NCBI GenBank assembly: GCA_963738325.1
Contig: CAVTWD010000001.1
Location: 372,001-436,000, forward strand
Source of the DNA: CAVTWD01 sp963738325
Lineage (GTDB): Bacteria > Actinomycetota > Acidimicrobiia > Acidimicrobiales > Ilumatobacteraceae
Direction of reading: 5' to 3'
Length of the DNA: 64,000 bases
Numbering within the stretch: the first letter of the stretch is position 1; the number at the start of each line of letters is the position of its first letter. This document shows, one piece after another, positions 36,800-46,010 of this stretch. The notes beneath the pieces are model-generated. The model worked only from the letters and a program-made list of their open reading frames with translations, ran no database searches and was not told the origin of the DNA. Position numbers and translations under genes: made by a program.

Positions 36800-37636
36800 T
36801 CAGGTCACGTTGTCGAGGAACTCCTGCATCACCGCCGCCACCTCCTCGGGCTCGTCGAGCGGACCGAAGTGCCCGAGGTCGTCGAAGCGGTGGAAGTGAG
36901 CCCGGGGAATGGCCCTCGCCACCTCGGCGGCGAAGTCCGATGGCCGGAACGGCTCGGGCCTCCCGGCGAGCACGAGCACTGGCAGCCGCAACTCGCCCAG
37001 CCGCTCGAAGGTGTGGTGGTGCGGGCCCATCTCGTAGATGCGGGCCTCGTGCTCACCGTCGCAGCGGAGCACGACGGAGCCGTCGGGCTCGTCGGCGAAG
37101 CCGTGGTCGACGTAGGCCCGCAACGCGGCAGGGGCCAACGTGTTGAGGGGTGGCTTCGCCGCGAAGTTGTCGTACGCCTCCCGCCGGCTGGTGAAGCGCT
37201 GACGCCTCCGCCGCGACACCTCGGCCAGGAGGAACGGGCCGTCCGGGCGGGGCGCATCGCTCGGGAACAGCACGGGCTCGTACAGCACCAGGCTGCGGAA
37301 GGATCCCGGCCGAGCGAGCTCGGCCATGGCGAGGGCGGCGCCGCCCATCGAGTGGCCCATCCCGTGGGGCCGGTCGAGGTCGAGCGCGGCGAGCACCGCG
37401 AGGGTGTCTCGGCCGAAACCTTCCCAGGCGAAGGAGCCATCCGCCGGCTCGGTCGAATCGCCGTGTCCCCGGTAGTCGAGCGACCAGCTGTGGTAGCGCA
37501 TGGCCATCGCCGCGGCGAGGGGACCCCACACCCATCCGTGGAAGCCGGTGGCATGGGCGAAGAGGATGGCCGGCCCGTCGCCCCCGAGGTCGTGGAGCGC
37601 CAGGCGAACTCCGTCGGTCGAATCGACATGCAACAC
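36800..37636 (-). CDS. Alpha/beta hydrolase
   Basis: 278 residues. Oxyanion motif HATGFHGWVWGP, nucleophile elbow GHSMGG, acidic residue region AGRPEPFRPSD and catalytic His in DLGHFGPLDEPE form a complete triad. Substrate unknown. The GTG at 37636 is preferred since GGGAGG precedes it; an upstream in-frame extension is possible. Divergent from the NTF2-like gene. Confidence 0.88.
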   Translation of the reverse strand: MLHVDSTDGVRLALHDLGGDGPAILFAHATGFHGWVWGPLAAAMAMRYHSWSLDYRGHGDSTEPADGSFAWEGFGRDTLAVLAALDLDRPHGMGHSMGGAALAMAELARPGSFRSLVLYEPVLFPSDAPRPDGPFLLAEVSRRRRQRFTSRREAYDNFAAKPPLNTLAPAALRAYVDHGFADEPDGSVVLRCDGEHEARIYEMGPHHHTFERLGELRLPVLVLAGRPEPFRPSDFAAEVARAIPRAHFHRFDDLGHFGPLDEPEEVAAVMQEFLDNVT

Positions 37637-37713
37637 CGGTCCATCCTCCCTGGGGGGCCGGGCTCGTGCCAACCCGGGATCAGCTGGTGCATCTGCCTAC
37701 GCTCGGTCCCCGG

Positions 37714-38097
37714 ATGGATGACGCGCACGTCGTGCTCGAGACCAACCGCCGGTTCTACGCCGCCTTCGAGGCGCTCGACCTCGACGCCATGTCGGACGTG
37801 TGGGAGCACGGCGAGGAGGTGTGCTGCACCCATCCCGGTTGGACGACGCTGCGGGGTTGGGCCGCGGTGTCGGCGTCGTGGTACGCCCTGTTCACGAACG
37901 GCCAACGACTGCAGTTCATCGTCACCAACGAACACGTCGACGTGCGAGGCGACGTCGCATGGGTCACCTGTGACGAGAACATCCTCGGCGGCGACGGCGC
38001 GAGCGGCGGCACGGTGGCCGCGCTCAACCTCTTCGCCCGCCAGCCCGCGGGCTGGCGGATGGTGGCGCATCACGCGAGCGCCGTCATGGGCGCCTGA
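37714..38097 (+). CDS. NTF2/SnoaL-like protein (DUF4440-type)
   Basis: 127 residues. ETNRRFYAAFEALDLDAMSDVWEHGEEVCCTHPGW, then LRGWAAVSASWYALF and VTNEHVDVRGDVAWVTCDENIL, ending GWRMVAHHASAVMG: the cone-shaped NTF2 fold of ketosteroid-isomerase relatives. Homologues are mostly uncharacterised. ATG chosen at 37714 by family N-terminus. Confidence 0.85.
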   Translation: MDDAHVVLETNRRFYAAFEALDLDAMSDVWEHGEEVCCTHPGWTTLRGWAAVSASWYALFTNGQRLQFIVTNEHVDVRGDVAWVTCDENILGGDGASGGTVAALNLFARQPAGWRMVAHHASAVMGA

Positions 38098-38140
38098 CGC
38101 GCCAGGCCCGCTCCCGGCTCGAACGTCCCCGGCTGAGGCG

Positions 38141-38413
38141 TCAGCTCTTCGGCTTCGGTTCCTTGCCCCGCAGCTTGCGGTAGCCGCGGGCCACCACGCC
38201 GTCGAGGAGGGCGGCGAGCACGGCGACGATGACGATGAGGAGCCAGAGCGGTGAGCTGAAGGAGAAGAACAAGAAGTGGACGCGCGTCGACGCGGTGTTC
38301 TGGAGGATGAACACGAGCAACGCCGCCGCGATGACGCCGGCGATGATGATGTGCGGATTGATGCCTTCGGGTCTCGAGCCCGAACCCTCCGACGGGAACT
38401 GTTGCATGTTCAC
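38141..38413 (-). CDS. LapA-domain (DUF1049) membrane protein
   Basis: 90 residues. Two hydrophobic segments (HIIIAGVIAAALLVFILQN and PLWLLIVIVAVLAALL) flank NTASTRVHFLFFSFS, the LapA pattern; the C-terminus is a basic tail GYRKLRGKEPKPKS. Role unknown in actinobacteria. ATG start; the second Met two codons later is an alternative. Confidence 0.82.
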   Translation of the reverse strand: MNMQQFPSEGSGSRPEGINPHIIIAGVIAAALLVFILQNTASTRVHFLFFSFSSPLWLLIVIVAVLAALLDGVVARGYRKLRGKEPKPKS

Positions 38414-38563
38414 GGGCGATCTCCCTTGGGCCGCCTGGGCACGTCGAGCAGGCGCTCTCCGAGATCATCATGCGCCGCCGCCGGCTGGCGCCGCCAGCGA
38501 GGCGGCCGTGTGCCGCGCCAAGCATGCCCTGAGGCATCCCGACGGCCACGTCGACAGGCCTAG

Positions 38564-39457
38564 CTAGGAGAAGAAGGGGACGAACAACGCCGTTTCCTCG
38601 CCCAGGTTGCTCGGTATGGCGTATCCGTCGGTAGCGCGAATCTCGTCCCAGTGGTCCCGAACGTCCTCGGGCGTGATCGTCGGCGAGTACCAGCCCGGTG
38701 ACTCGGCGATGAAGATCCGGGCGACCCGGCCGCCGCCGACGGAGTAGATCTCACCGGACACGTCACAGTCCGCGTGGGCGAGCCACGCGACGAGGGGAGA
38801 AATCAGACCGGGGTCGAGCTTCTTGCCGAAGTCCCCCAGGATGGTCTCCGTCATCCGGGTGAGGGCGAGGGGGGCGATGGCGTTGGCCTTGATGCCGTAC
38901 TTGGCTCCTTCCACGGCGAGCACCCGCGTGAAGCCCACCAGGCCCATCTTCGCCGCGCCGTAGTTCGTCTGACCGAAGTTGCCGAACAGCCCCGCGGCCG
39001 ACGAGGTCGAGATGATCCGGCCGTAGCCCTGCTCGCGCATCTTGGCGAAGGCGGGCTGAGTCACGTGGAAGGCACCCTTCAGATGCACGTCGAACACCGG
39101 GTTCATGAGATCGGGCGTCATGTTGTGGAAGGCCTTGTCCCGCAGGATGCCGGCGTTGTTCACGACGATGTCGACCCGACCGAAGGCATCGAGGGCGGTC
39201 TGCACGATCGAGGCGCCGCCCTCGGGTGTGCTCACCGAGTTCGTGTCGGCCACGCTCTCGCCGCCGAGATCCTTGATCTCCCGCGCCACCTTCTCCGCCG
39301 GCCCCGCGGACCCGCCGGTGCCGTCGACGCTGCCGCCGAGATCGTTGACGACGACGAGGGCGCCTCGGGAGGCGAGCAGCAGCGCATGCTCCCCTCCGAG
39401 TCCACCACCTGCGCCGGTGATGATCGCCACCTTGCCGTCGAAGCCGAGGTCAGCCAC
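38564..39457 (-). CDS. SDR, (R)-3-hydroxyacyl-CoA dehydrogenase type (MFE-2-like)
   Basis: 297 residues. Glycine motif ITGAGGGLGGEHAL, the MFE-2-type insert VVVNDLGGSVDGTGG, NNAGILRD, and the catalytic TSSAAG/NYGAAKMG. The C-terminal region (GWYSPTITPEDVRDHW) is typical of dehydrogenases fused in eukaryotes with MaoC hydratase. It oxidises (R)-3-hydroxyacyl-CoA. GTG at 39457 follows AAGGAGA at ideal distance. Confidence 0.9.
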   Translation of the reverse strand: MADLGFDGKVAIITGAGGGLGGEHALLLASRGALVVVNDLGGSVDGTGGSAGPAEKVAREIKDLGGESVADTNSVSTPEGGASIVQTALDAFGRVDIVVNNAGILRDKAFHNMTPDLMNPVFDVHLKGAFHVTQPAFAKMREQGYGRIISTSSAAGLFGNFGQTNYGAAKMGLVGFTRVLAVEGAKYGIKANAIAPLALTRMTETILGDFGKKLDPGLISPLVAWLAHADCDVSGEIYSVGGGRVARIFIAESPGWYSPTITPEDVRDHWDEIRATDGYAIPSNLGEETALFVPFFS

Positions 39458-39561
39458 GTGCTCTCCTTGTGCGGAACCGTCATCGGGACCGAGCGAGGGT
39501 AGTGGCCTCGGATCGAATGCGGCCAATCTCGGCCGCGGGTGCGGGCATCCGCCAACTCACG

Positions 39562-39593
39562 GACAAGCTCCTTGTCAAGACAAGCTCTTTGTC
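39562..39593. promoter_or_regulatory. Two adjacent palindromes upstream of the MFE-2-like SDR gene
   Basis: GACAAGCTCCTTGTC is a perfect palindrome with a 3-nt centre and is followed 2 bp later by GACAAGCTCTTTGTC. A duplicated dyad about 105 bp before the SDR start suits a TetR-type operator. No regulator gene is adjacent. Confidence 0.5.
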
Positions 39594-39895
39594 GCAGGAG
39601 TTCTCGAACTAGGACACGCGGCGAAGGGGGCGTCAGAGTGGCAATTGCGTCGGGGGCGACACCCAACACGACCCCACCGACGACGGCGCCCGCCTCTGCC
39701 CCAGCACACAAGCAGGCCACCAGCACGTCCCCAGGGGTGGGATACCACAACGCACCCCCAGGAACTCAGGCAGTGGGGCAGGCGGCCTGACTCAGGGCAG
39801 GTTGGCAGGAGCTAGCGCCTCCGCGCCTGTTGCAAGCGCAGCAGGATCTAGGGCCCCGGTCCCGAACAGGTGGGATCGGCTTCGCGCGCCATCCG

Positions 39896-40095
39896 ATGGA
39901 GCGCAGCTATCACGGCATCCGGGCCCGAGAGACACCGGCCGGCCTGGTCGCGCACGCCGTCGATCAGGGCCCGTTCGGCGACTCGCTCGGGTTGCCGCCG
40001 GGTGAGCTGGTGGTCGAGGTGGGCGGTGCGCGCGTGTTCGGCTACCGCGAGCTGTGGACCGTCGCCCGCGCCTCCGAGCCGGGCACGGAGGCCAG
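39896..40095 (+). pseudogene. PDZ-domain-like remnant
   Basis: In one frame: RETPAGLVAHAVDQGPFGDSLG, then PPGELVVEVGGARVFGYREL and WTVARASEPGTEA. This reads like the end of a PDZ domain (x-x-G-D/E-x-V-V-x-V-G-G) of an actinobacterial protein. It then runs into the 20-bp tandem repeat and loses sense. No upstream domain is seen. Confidence 0.35.
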
Positions 40096-40100
40096 GGAGG

Positions 40101-40140
40101 CATGGACACGGCACAGGAGGCATGGACACGGCACAGGAGG
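40101..40140. repeat. 20-bp tandem duplication
   Basis: CATGGACACGGCACAGGAGG occurs twice head-to-tail directly after the PDZ-like remnant. Confidence 0.9.
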
Positions 40141-40182
40141 TTGCACCAGGGGCGGGCCGTCTTCGGCCGGCGCCCGCCGCCC

Positions 40183-41016
40183 TTACCGGCTCTGTACCTT
40201 CGCCAGCAGTCGCAGGATCTCCAAGTACAGCCACACCAGCGTGACGAGCAGGCCGAACCCGGCATACCACTCCATGAACCTCGGCGCGCCCGCCGCGGTC
40301 CCCCGGTCGATCAGGTCGAAGTCGAGCATGAGGTTGAAGGCGGCGATGCCGGCGATCAGGACGCTCAGGGCGATGCTCCACCCGCTCGCGCTCGAGAAGT
40401 AGCTGACGTTCCCGGCGAAGAGCTCGATGAGCAGGGAGATCCCGTAGAAGATCAAGACGCCGAAGGTGGCGCCGATGATCACCTTGCGGAAGGTGTTCGT
40501 CACCCGGATGATGCGCGTGGTGTAGAGGAAGTACATCACCGCGAACACCGCGGCGGTGATGCCCACGGCCTGCACCACGATCCCGTTCCACTGGGAGTTG
40601 AAGACGGCGGAGATGGCGCCGAGGACCATTCCCTCGGCGAACGCGTACGAGGGCCCGAGAAACGGCGCCAGCTTGGGCCGGAAGATGATGCCGAAGGCGA
40701 CGAGCATGGCGCCGAACAACGGGACCAGCAGCCAGCCGGGGAAGGTGACCGTGCCTTCCGGTGACGTTCCGGCGGCCAACCAACCGATGACCCCGCCGAC
40801 GAGCAGGATGGCGAGGAGAACCCCGGTGGCCGTGTACGCGCCGGCTCGCGTCATGACCGACCCCTCGGGCCGGTACGCCACGTACGGCGAGACCGGGCCG
40901 TCGGTGATCGGGCCGATGGGCGTACCGGCCCCGGCCGTCTCGGTCTGCGGCGCGGCCCACCCGGCGTCGCCCGCGGCCTTCTCGAACGTCTTGTCGTTGA
41001 GCACCGGATTGGGCAT
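40183..41016 (-). CDS. Bax inhibitor-1/YccA family membrane protein
   Basis: 277 residues with about seven helices. The cytosolic N-terminus MPNPVLNDKTFEKAAG is conserved in actinobacterial members; motifs include GPSYAFAEGMVLGAISAVFN, TRIIRVTNTFRKVIIGATFG and NLMLDFDLIDRG, the last typical of the BI-1 core. Role likely in membrane stress or calcium leak, not established here. ATG start. Confidence 0.9.
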   Translation of the reverse strand: MPNPVLNDKTFEKAAGDAGWAAPQTETAGAGTPIGPITDGPVSPYVAYRPEGSVMTRAGAYTATGVLLAILLVGGVIGWLAAGTSPEGTVTFPGWLLVPLFGAMLVAFGIIFRPKLAPFLGPSYAFAEGMVLGAISAVFNSQWNGIVVQAVGITAAVFAVMYFLYTTRIIRVTNTFRKVIIGATFGVLIFYGISLLIELFAGNVSYFSSASGWSIALSVLIAGIAAFNLMLDFDLIDRGTAAGAPRFMEWYAGFGLLVTLVWLYLEILRLLAKVQSR

Positions 41017-41208
41017 GGTGCGCTCGTCCTCCTGGGGGCGGGAGTCGCCCTCTCATGGGAACGCTACTGGCCGGATGCCGGTTCCGCGATGCACGGCCGA
41101 GCCAGGTCGCCAACGTGCGAACCTCGCCCGTTCAGCCGCTTCGTTCCGCGATGAGAGCAGCGCGTCGGTGCCGGGCCGCTTCGACGGCCCACCGCGAGGG
41201 GCGCCGGC

Positions 41209-42864
41209 TCAGAGCGCCCGGTGGGTCGAGAGCCGCTCCAGCGCCTCGTCCTTCATGCGCCGGTAGTCCACCTTCCCGTTCGGTGCCCGCCCGATGCTGG
41301 CCAGGCCGAAGACGCGCTTGGGCGCCTTGAAGCGGGCGAGGTGGTCCCGGACGTGAGCGATGAGCGCCGCCTCGTCGACGTCTGCCCCCGGCGCCATCTC
41401 GACGAGGGCGGTGATGGCCTCCCCGAAGCGCTCGTCGGGCACGCCGACCACGACCGCGTCGTGCACCGAGGGATGGAGCTTCAGGACCTCCTCGACCTCC
41501 TCCGGGTAGACCTTCTCACCTCCAGTATTTATGCAAACGGAGCCGCGACCGAGGAGCCGAACCGTCCCGTCGGCGTCGACTTCGGCGAAGTCCCCCGGGA
41601 TCGAGTAGCGCACCCCGTCGAGCACCACGAAGGTCGTCGCGGACTTCTCGGGGTCCCGGTAGTACCCGATGGGGGTGCGCCCCCGGAGCGCCACCCTGCC
41701 GCGCTGGCCCGAGCCCGGCACCACGTCGTGGCCTTGATCGTCCACCACCCGCGTGAAGGCGTTGAGCGTGAAGCGGGCCGTCGCCGCGGCGTCGGTGGCG
41801 GTGGTGGTCGATTGCGCCATGCCGATGGCCTCTGACGAGCCGAGCGAGTCGATCATCGTGAGCCGGGGATTGTGGCAGAGCAGCCCCTCCTTGGTCTCGG
41901 CGCTCCACATCACCCCCGAGGAGATGACCACGCGGAGGCTCGAGATGTCCCACCGGTGGGGCTCGGCGTCGAGGGCGCGCAGGATGGGCTTGGCGAAGGC
42001 ATCGCCCACGATCGACAGTGAGCGGACGTGCTCGCGTTGGACGGCATCGAGCAGCTCCACGGGGTCGAACGACCGCCCCATCAGCGTCACGATCGAGCCG
42101 GCGAGCATGAGGATGTTCATGGCGTTGAAGGCCCCGGTGCCGTGCATGAGCGGAGCGGCCGGGATCGCCACCGGCCCCGGCTTGGTGACCCTGTCGCGCA
42201 GCGCTTCCAACGAAGCCACCTCGGGGAGCGGCTGGCGCGACGGGGCATCGAGGCTGACGATGATGTCGTCCTGGCGCCACATCACGCCCTTGGGCAGCCC
42301 CGTGGTGCCGCCCGTGTAGAGGATGTAGAGGTCGTCGCCGTCGCGTCCCCATGGCGCTCGCACGCGGCCCGGGGCGCGGCTGGCGACCTCCTCGTAGTCG
42401 AGCGCCCAGTCGGGACGGGCGCCGCTGCCGTCGTCGACCCAGATCCATGTGCGCACCGCGGGCACGCGTGACCGGATCCGCTCCGCGGTCGGGGTGTACG
42501 TCCCGTGGAAGATCACAGCGACGGCGTCGGCGTTGGTCCAGAGATGGACCAGTTCGTCGTCGGAGTACCGGTAGTTCGTGTTGACCGGGACGAGCCCGGC
42601 CTTGAACATGCCGAACATCGACTCGAGGTATTCGGGGCAGTTCGTCAGGTAGTGCGCCACTTTGTCCTGGCGCTGCGGATGGGCGGCCAGGAGCGCGTTG
42701 GCCAGTCCGTCGGCGCGGCGGTCGAACTCGGCCCAGCTGAAGCGCCGCGCCCCCTGGACCTGAGCCGGCGCGTCGGGAAAGCGGCTGGCGTGGTCCTCCC
42801 ACACCTCGGCGAAGTTCCAACCAGGCACGGTCGGCAACTTACGCGGGCGGGCGAGCGCGTTCAC
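41209..42864 (-). CDS. Acyl-CoA synthetase, FadD19-like
   Basis: 551 residues. AMP-binding motif YILYTGGTTGLPKGVMWRQ is the FadD19 variety; later GSSEAIG, PGDFAEVDADGTVRLLGRG and PNGKVDYRRMK are the A5, A7 and A10 motifs. It activates a fatty or steroid side-chain acid with CoA and ATP. The stretch coding VCINTGGE is AT-rich (ATA AAT ACT GGA) unlike the rest. GTG start; divergent from the fadE operon 48 bp away, suggesting joint control. Confidence 0.9.
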   Translation of the reverse strand: MNALARPRKLPTVPGWNFAEVWEDHASRFPDAPAQVQGARRFSWAEFDRRADGLANALLAAHPQRQDKVAHYLTNCPEYLESMFGMFKAGLVPVNTNYRYSDDELVHLWTNADAVAVIFHGTYTPTAERIRSRVPAVRTWIWVDDGSGARPDWALDYEEVASRAPGRVRAPWGRDGDDLYILYTGGTTGLPKGVMWRQDDIIVSLDAPSRQPLPEVASLEALRDRVTKPGPVAIPAAPLMHGTGAFNAMNILMLAGSIVTLMGRSFDPVELLDAVQREHVRSLSIVGDAFAKPILRALDAEPHRWDISSLRVVISSGVMWSAETKEGLLCHNPRLTMIDSLGSSEAIGMAQSTTTATDAAATARFTLNAFTRVVDDQGHDVVPGSGQRGRVALRGRTPIGYYRDPEKSATTFVVLDGVRYSIPGDFAEVDADGTVRLLGRGSVCINTGGEKVYPEEVEEVLKLHPSVHDAVVVGVPDERFGEAITALVEMAPGADVDEAALIAHVRDHLARFKAPKRVFGLASIGRAPNGKVDYRRMKDEALERLSTHRAL

Positions 42865-42912
42865 CTCCGACGAGTCGTGGGTGCCGCATCCGCCGTCCTA
42901 ACCTGCGCCTCG

Positions 42913-44073
42913 ATGGATTTCGAGACGCTCCCGGATGACGCGCCCGCCCGGCTGCAGATCAAGCAGTGGCTGGCCGATCACCCGAAGCCGACCGGGCGTG
43001 CGTTGGCGGAGGCCGGCTATGTGGCCCCCCATTGGCCCCGCCCGTGGGGGCTCGATGCGGACGCGGTGACCCAGCTCGTCATCGACGAGGAGCTCGGCCG
43101 CGCCGGTGTGAAGCGGCCCGACAACCCGATCGGCATCGGTTGGGCCGGCCCGACCATCCTCCACGCGGGCTCGGACGAGCAGAAGCACCGATACCTGTTC
43201 CCGCTCCTGGCCGGCGAGGAGGTGTGGTGCCAGCTGTTCAGCGAGCCGGGTGCCGGCTCGGACCTCGCGGGCCTCCGCACCCGCGCCGAGGCCGACGGCG
43301 ACGAGTGGATCGTGAACGGGCAGAAGATCTGGACCTCGGGCGCCCGCCAAGCACAGTTCGGCATCCTGATCGCCCGCACGGACCCGGACGCGCCCAAGCA
43401 CCGCGGCATCTCGTACTTCATCTGCCCGATGGACCGTCCCGGCATCGAGATCCGCCCGATCCGCCAGATGACCGGTGACGCCGACTTCAACGAGGTCTTC
43501 TTCACCGACGTCCGCCTGCCCGCCGGGAGCCTGGTGGGGCCCATCAACCAGGGTTGGGGGCTGGCCAAGGTGACCCTCGGCAACGAGCGGGTCTCGCTCT
43601 CCGGCGGCGGCGCGCTCTGGGGCATGGGTCCGAGCGCATCGGACCTCATCGCCGCGGTACGGGCCGCAGGAGGCAATGCGGATCCCGTCATGCGCCAGCG
43701 GCTGGCTCGGCTCCACTCCGAGGGGCAGATCCTGCGGCTCATCCGGCTGCGGACCTTGAGCGCGCAGATCCGGGGCGAGCCGCCCGGACCGGAGGCCAGC
43801 ATCCGCAAGATCCTCGCCGACGAGCACGGGCAGCACATCATGGGGTTGGCGAAGGATCTCGCCGGCGCGGCGGGGATGCTGCAGCGCGACGGGAAGGACG
43901 AGAAGGTGTGGGACCAGGGCTTCCTGTTCTCGGCCGCGCTAACCGTCGGCGGCGGCACCGGCGAGGTGCAGCGCAACATCGTGGCCGAGCGGGCCCTCGG
44001 CCTCTCCCACGACATCGACGTCGAACAGGGACGCACATGGGCGGAGACGCGGCGGGTGGCGGTGGTGGGGTGA
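42913..44073 (+). CDS. Acyl-CoA dehydrogenase
   Basis: 386 residues. Flavin motif LFSEPGAGSDLAG, WIVNGQKIWTSGA, and the middle domain FICPMDRPGIEIRPI. The C-terminal domain ends in FLFSAALTVGGGTGEVQRNIVAERALGL, where VGGGTGEVQRNI is the FAD-binding repeat. Resembles FadE26/FadE17-type actinobacterial dehydrogenases used in sterol or branched side-chain oxidation, some of which work as heterotetramers with a partner subunit. Overlaps the next gene as GTGA. Confidence 0.9.
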   Translation: MDFETLPDDAPARLQIKQWLADHPKPTGRALAEAGYVAPHWPRPWGLDADAVTQLVIDEELGRAGVKRPDNPIGIGWAGPTILHAGSDEQKHRYLFPLLAGEEVWCQLFSEPGAGSDLAGLRTRAEADGDEWIVNGQKIWTSGARQAQFGILIARTDPDAPKHRGISYFICPMDRPGIEIRPIRQMTGDADFNEVFFTDVRLPAGSLVGPINQGWGLAKVTLGNERVSLSGGGALWGMGPSASDLIAAVRAAGGNADPVMRQRLARLHSEGQILRLIRLRTLSAQIRGEPPGPEASIRKILADEHGQHIMGLAKDLAGAAGMLQRDGKDEKVWDQGFLFSAALTVGGGTGEVQRNIVAERALGLSHDIDVEQGRTWAETRRVAVVG

Positions 44074-45203
44074 CCAACGGAGCGGACGAAGGGCCCGTCG
44101 CGGCCGCCCGTGCCGTCGGCGAGCTCGTCCGGGCCCATGCCGACGAGGCGGAGCGCGAGCGGCGTCTCCCGCGCCCCGTCGTCGACACGCTCGTCGGTGC
44201 CGGGCTCATGCGGTTGTGCGTCCCGCGCGTCTACGGCGGACCGGAGGTCACGCCGATGCAGTTGATCGAGGCGATCGAAGCCGTGAGCGAGGCCGACGGC
44301 GCGACGGGCTGGTGCATGATGATCGCCAGCACCACCTCCAGCATGAGCCTCTTCCTGGAACCGGCGTGGGCGAAGGAGATCTACGCGGATCCCGGCGTCG
44401 TGACGGGCGGGACGTTCGCCCCGACGGGGCGGGGCGTCCGGGTCGAAGGAGGCTACCGGGTCACCGGCCGGTGGATGTGGGGGAGTGGCACGTCGCACTG
44501 CGACTGGGTGACCGGCGGAACGATGACCGACGACGGGGGCTTCCACCTCATGTTCGCCCCCGCCGCCGACATCGAGCTGATCGACACCTGGCACAGCTCG
44601 GGTCTGCGGGGGACCGGGTCGGGCGACTTCTCGATGACGGACGCGTTCGTGCCAGACGGATGTTCCGTCCAGCCCTTCGTGGTCCATCGGCACGTGGACG
44701 TGCCCCTCGCCCGGTTCCCGAACTTCGGCCTCCTGGCGGCCGGGGTGGCGGGGACCCTTCTCGGGATCGCCCGCCACGCCCTCGACGAGCTCGTTGCCCT
44801 CGCCCAGGGCAAGGTTCCGATGTTCTCGTCCAAGACCCTGGCCCATTCCAGCCTGGCCCAGGTCGACCTCGCCCGCGGCGAGGCGACGCTCGGCGCGGCG
44901 CGAGCCTTCCTCCTCGACGAGTTGGGCGCCGCGTGGGACACGGCCTGTGCCGGCGACCCGGTCGAGGTCCTCCGGCGCGGCCGCATCCGTCTGGCTGCGG
45001 CGCACGCCGCCCACGCGGCGGCCGAGGCCGTCGACCTCGCCTACGGGGCGGGAGGCGGCTCGTCGGTGTTCGCCTCGAGTCCCTTGCAGCGCTGCTTTCG
45101 CGACGTGCACACCGGCACGCAGCACGTGCAGGTGGCCAGGCGCGTCTTCGAGACCGTCGGCCGGCTCGTCCTCGGCCTCGAGACGGACACGACGACGCTG
45201 TGA
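44070..45203 (+). CDS. Acyl-CoA dehydrogenase-fold flavoprotein (HsaA-like branch)
   Basis: 377 residues. The layout follows the acyl-CoA dehydrogenase 2 / flavin monooxygenase group: LCVPRVYGGPEVTPMQLIEAIE, SEADGATGWCMMIAST, VTGRWMWGSGTSHCDWV, and WHSSGLRGTGSGDFSM. The C-terminus contains SSPLQRCFRDVHTGTQH, typical of p-hydroxyphenylacetate hydroxylase/HsaA relatives. It may be a monooxygenase or an atypical dehydrogenase. GTG start overlaps the stop upstream; its own stop overlaps the next GTG. Confidence 0.85.
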   Translation: MTNGADEGPVAAARAVGELVRAHADEAERERRLPRPVVDTLVGAGLMRLCVPRVYGGPEVTPMQLIEAIEAVSEADGATGWCMMIASTTSSMSLFLEPAWAKEIYADPGVVTGGTFAPTGRGVRVEGGYRVTGRWMWGSGTSHCDWVTGGTMTDDGGFHLMFAPAADIELIDTWHSSGLRGTGSGDFSMTDAFVPDGCSVQPFVVHRHVDVPLARFPNFGLLAAGVAGTLLGIARHALDELVALAQGKVPMFSSKTLAHSSLAQVDLARGEATLGAARAFLLDELGAAWDTACAGDPVEVLRRGRIRLAAAHAAHAAAEAVDLAYGAGGGSSVFASSPLQRCFRDVHTGTQHVQVARRVFETVGRLVLGLETDTTTL

Positions 45204-45998
45204 GCCGCTACCAGGGTTACCAGTCGTTGCGCATCGAGCGGCGGGGTGCGGTGCTCGAGGTGACGATCGACAACCCGCGCTCGCCGCTCAACGTCGTCGA
45301 CGGCCCGCTGCACGGCGAGCTCGCCCGGGTCTTCCGTGAGCTCAAGCTCGAGCACGAGGCGCGAGCCGTGCTGCTCACCGGGTCGAAGCAGGCCTTCTCG
45401 GCCGGCGGCGACTTCAACTGGTTCCCCACGTTCAACTCGGTCGCCCGCCTCGACCAGCTCCGCCAAGAGGCGCGCCAGATCATCTGGGACCTCGTCGACG
45501 TCGAGCTGCCCGTGGTCGTCGCGCTCAACGGGCCCGCGGTCGGGCTCGGCGCCTCGATCGCGCTGCTGTGTGACGTGATCGTGGCGGCCGAGTCGGCCAC
45601 GATCGCCGATCCGCACGTGCGGGTGGGAGTCGCCGCCGGCGATGGCGGCGCGGCGATCTGGCCATTGCTCGTGGGTCCCGGCGCGGGCGAAGCAGTACCT
45701 CCTGACCGGGGACGCGTTGAGCACGACCGAGGCCGAGCGCATCGGACTGGTGAACGAGGTCGTACCCTCCGAGGGACTGCTCGAGCGTGGCCGCTGGTGG
45801 GCCGATCGGCTGGCCGCCGCCGCGCCCCTCGCCGTCCGGGCGACCAAGGTGGCGGTGAACGCGCAGGTCAAGGCGGCCCTCATCGAGAGCTTCGACCTCG
45901 CCATGGCACTCGAGTTGACCGCGTTCCTGTCCGACGACCACCAGGAGGCGCTGGCTGCGTTGCGGGAGAAACGACCGCCGGAGTTCCGAGGGCGCTGA
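45200..45998 (+). CDS. Enoyl-CoA hydratase/isomerase, one frame break
   Basis: Crotonase-fold enzyme, ~265 residues corrected. LEVTIDNPRSPLNVVDGPLH, AFSAGGDFNWFP (oxyanion hole), and GLGASIALLCDVIVAAESATIADPHVRVG (active-site helix) before the break; KQYLLTGDALSTTEAERIGLVNEVVP after it. The frame breaks at CCC 45676-45678, where one extra C is the simplest reading. Start GTG overlaps the previous gene, so three genes (dehydrogenase, flavoprotein, hydratase) form one translationally coupled run. Confidence 0.87.
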
Positions 45999-46010
45999 GA
46001 TGAGACGTTG

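Larger units (their letters stand above)
39458..40182. other. 725-bp region without an intact gene
   Basis: Holds a double palindrome near 39562-39593, a Pro/Thr-rich low-complexity stretch, a PDZ-like coding remnant (~39896-40095) and a 20-bp tandem repeat (40101-40140). No other coding pattern convinced me on either strand. Confidence 0.6.
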
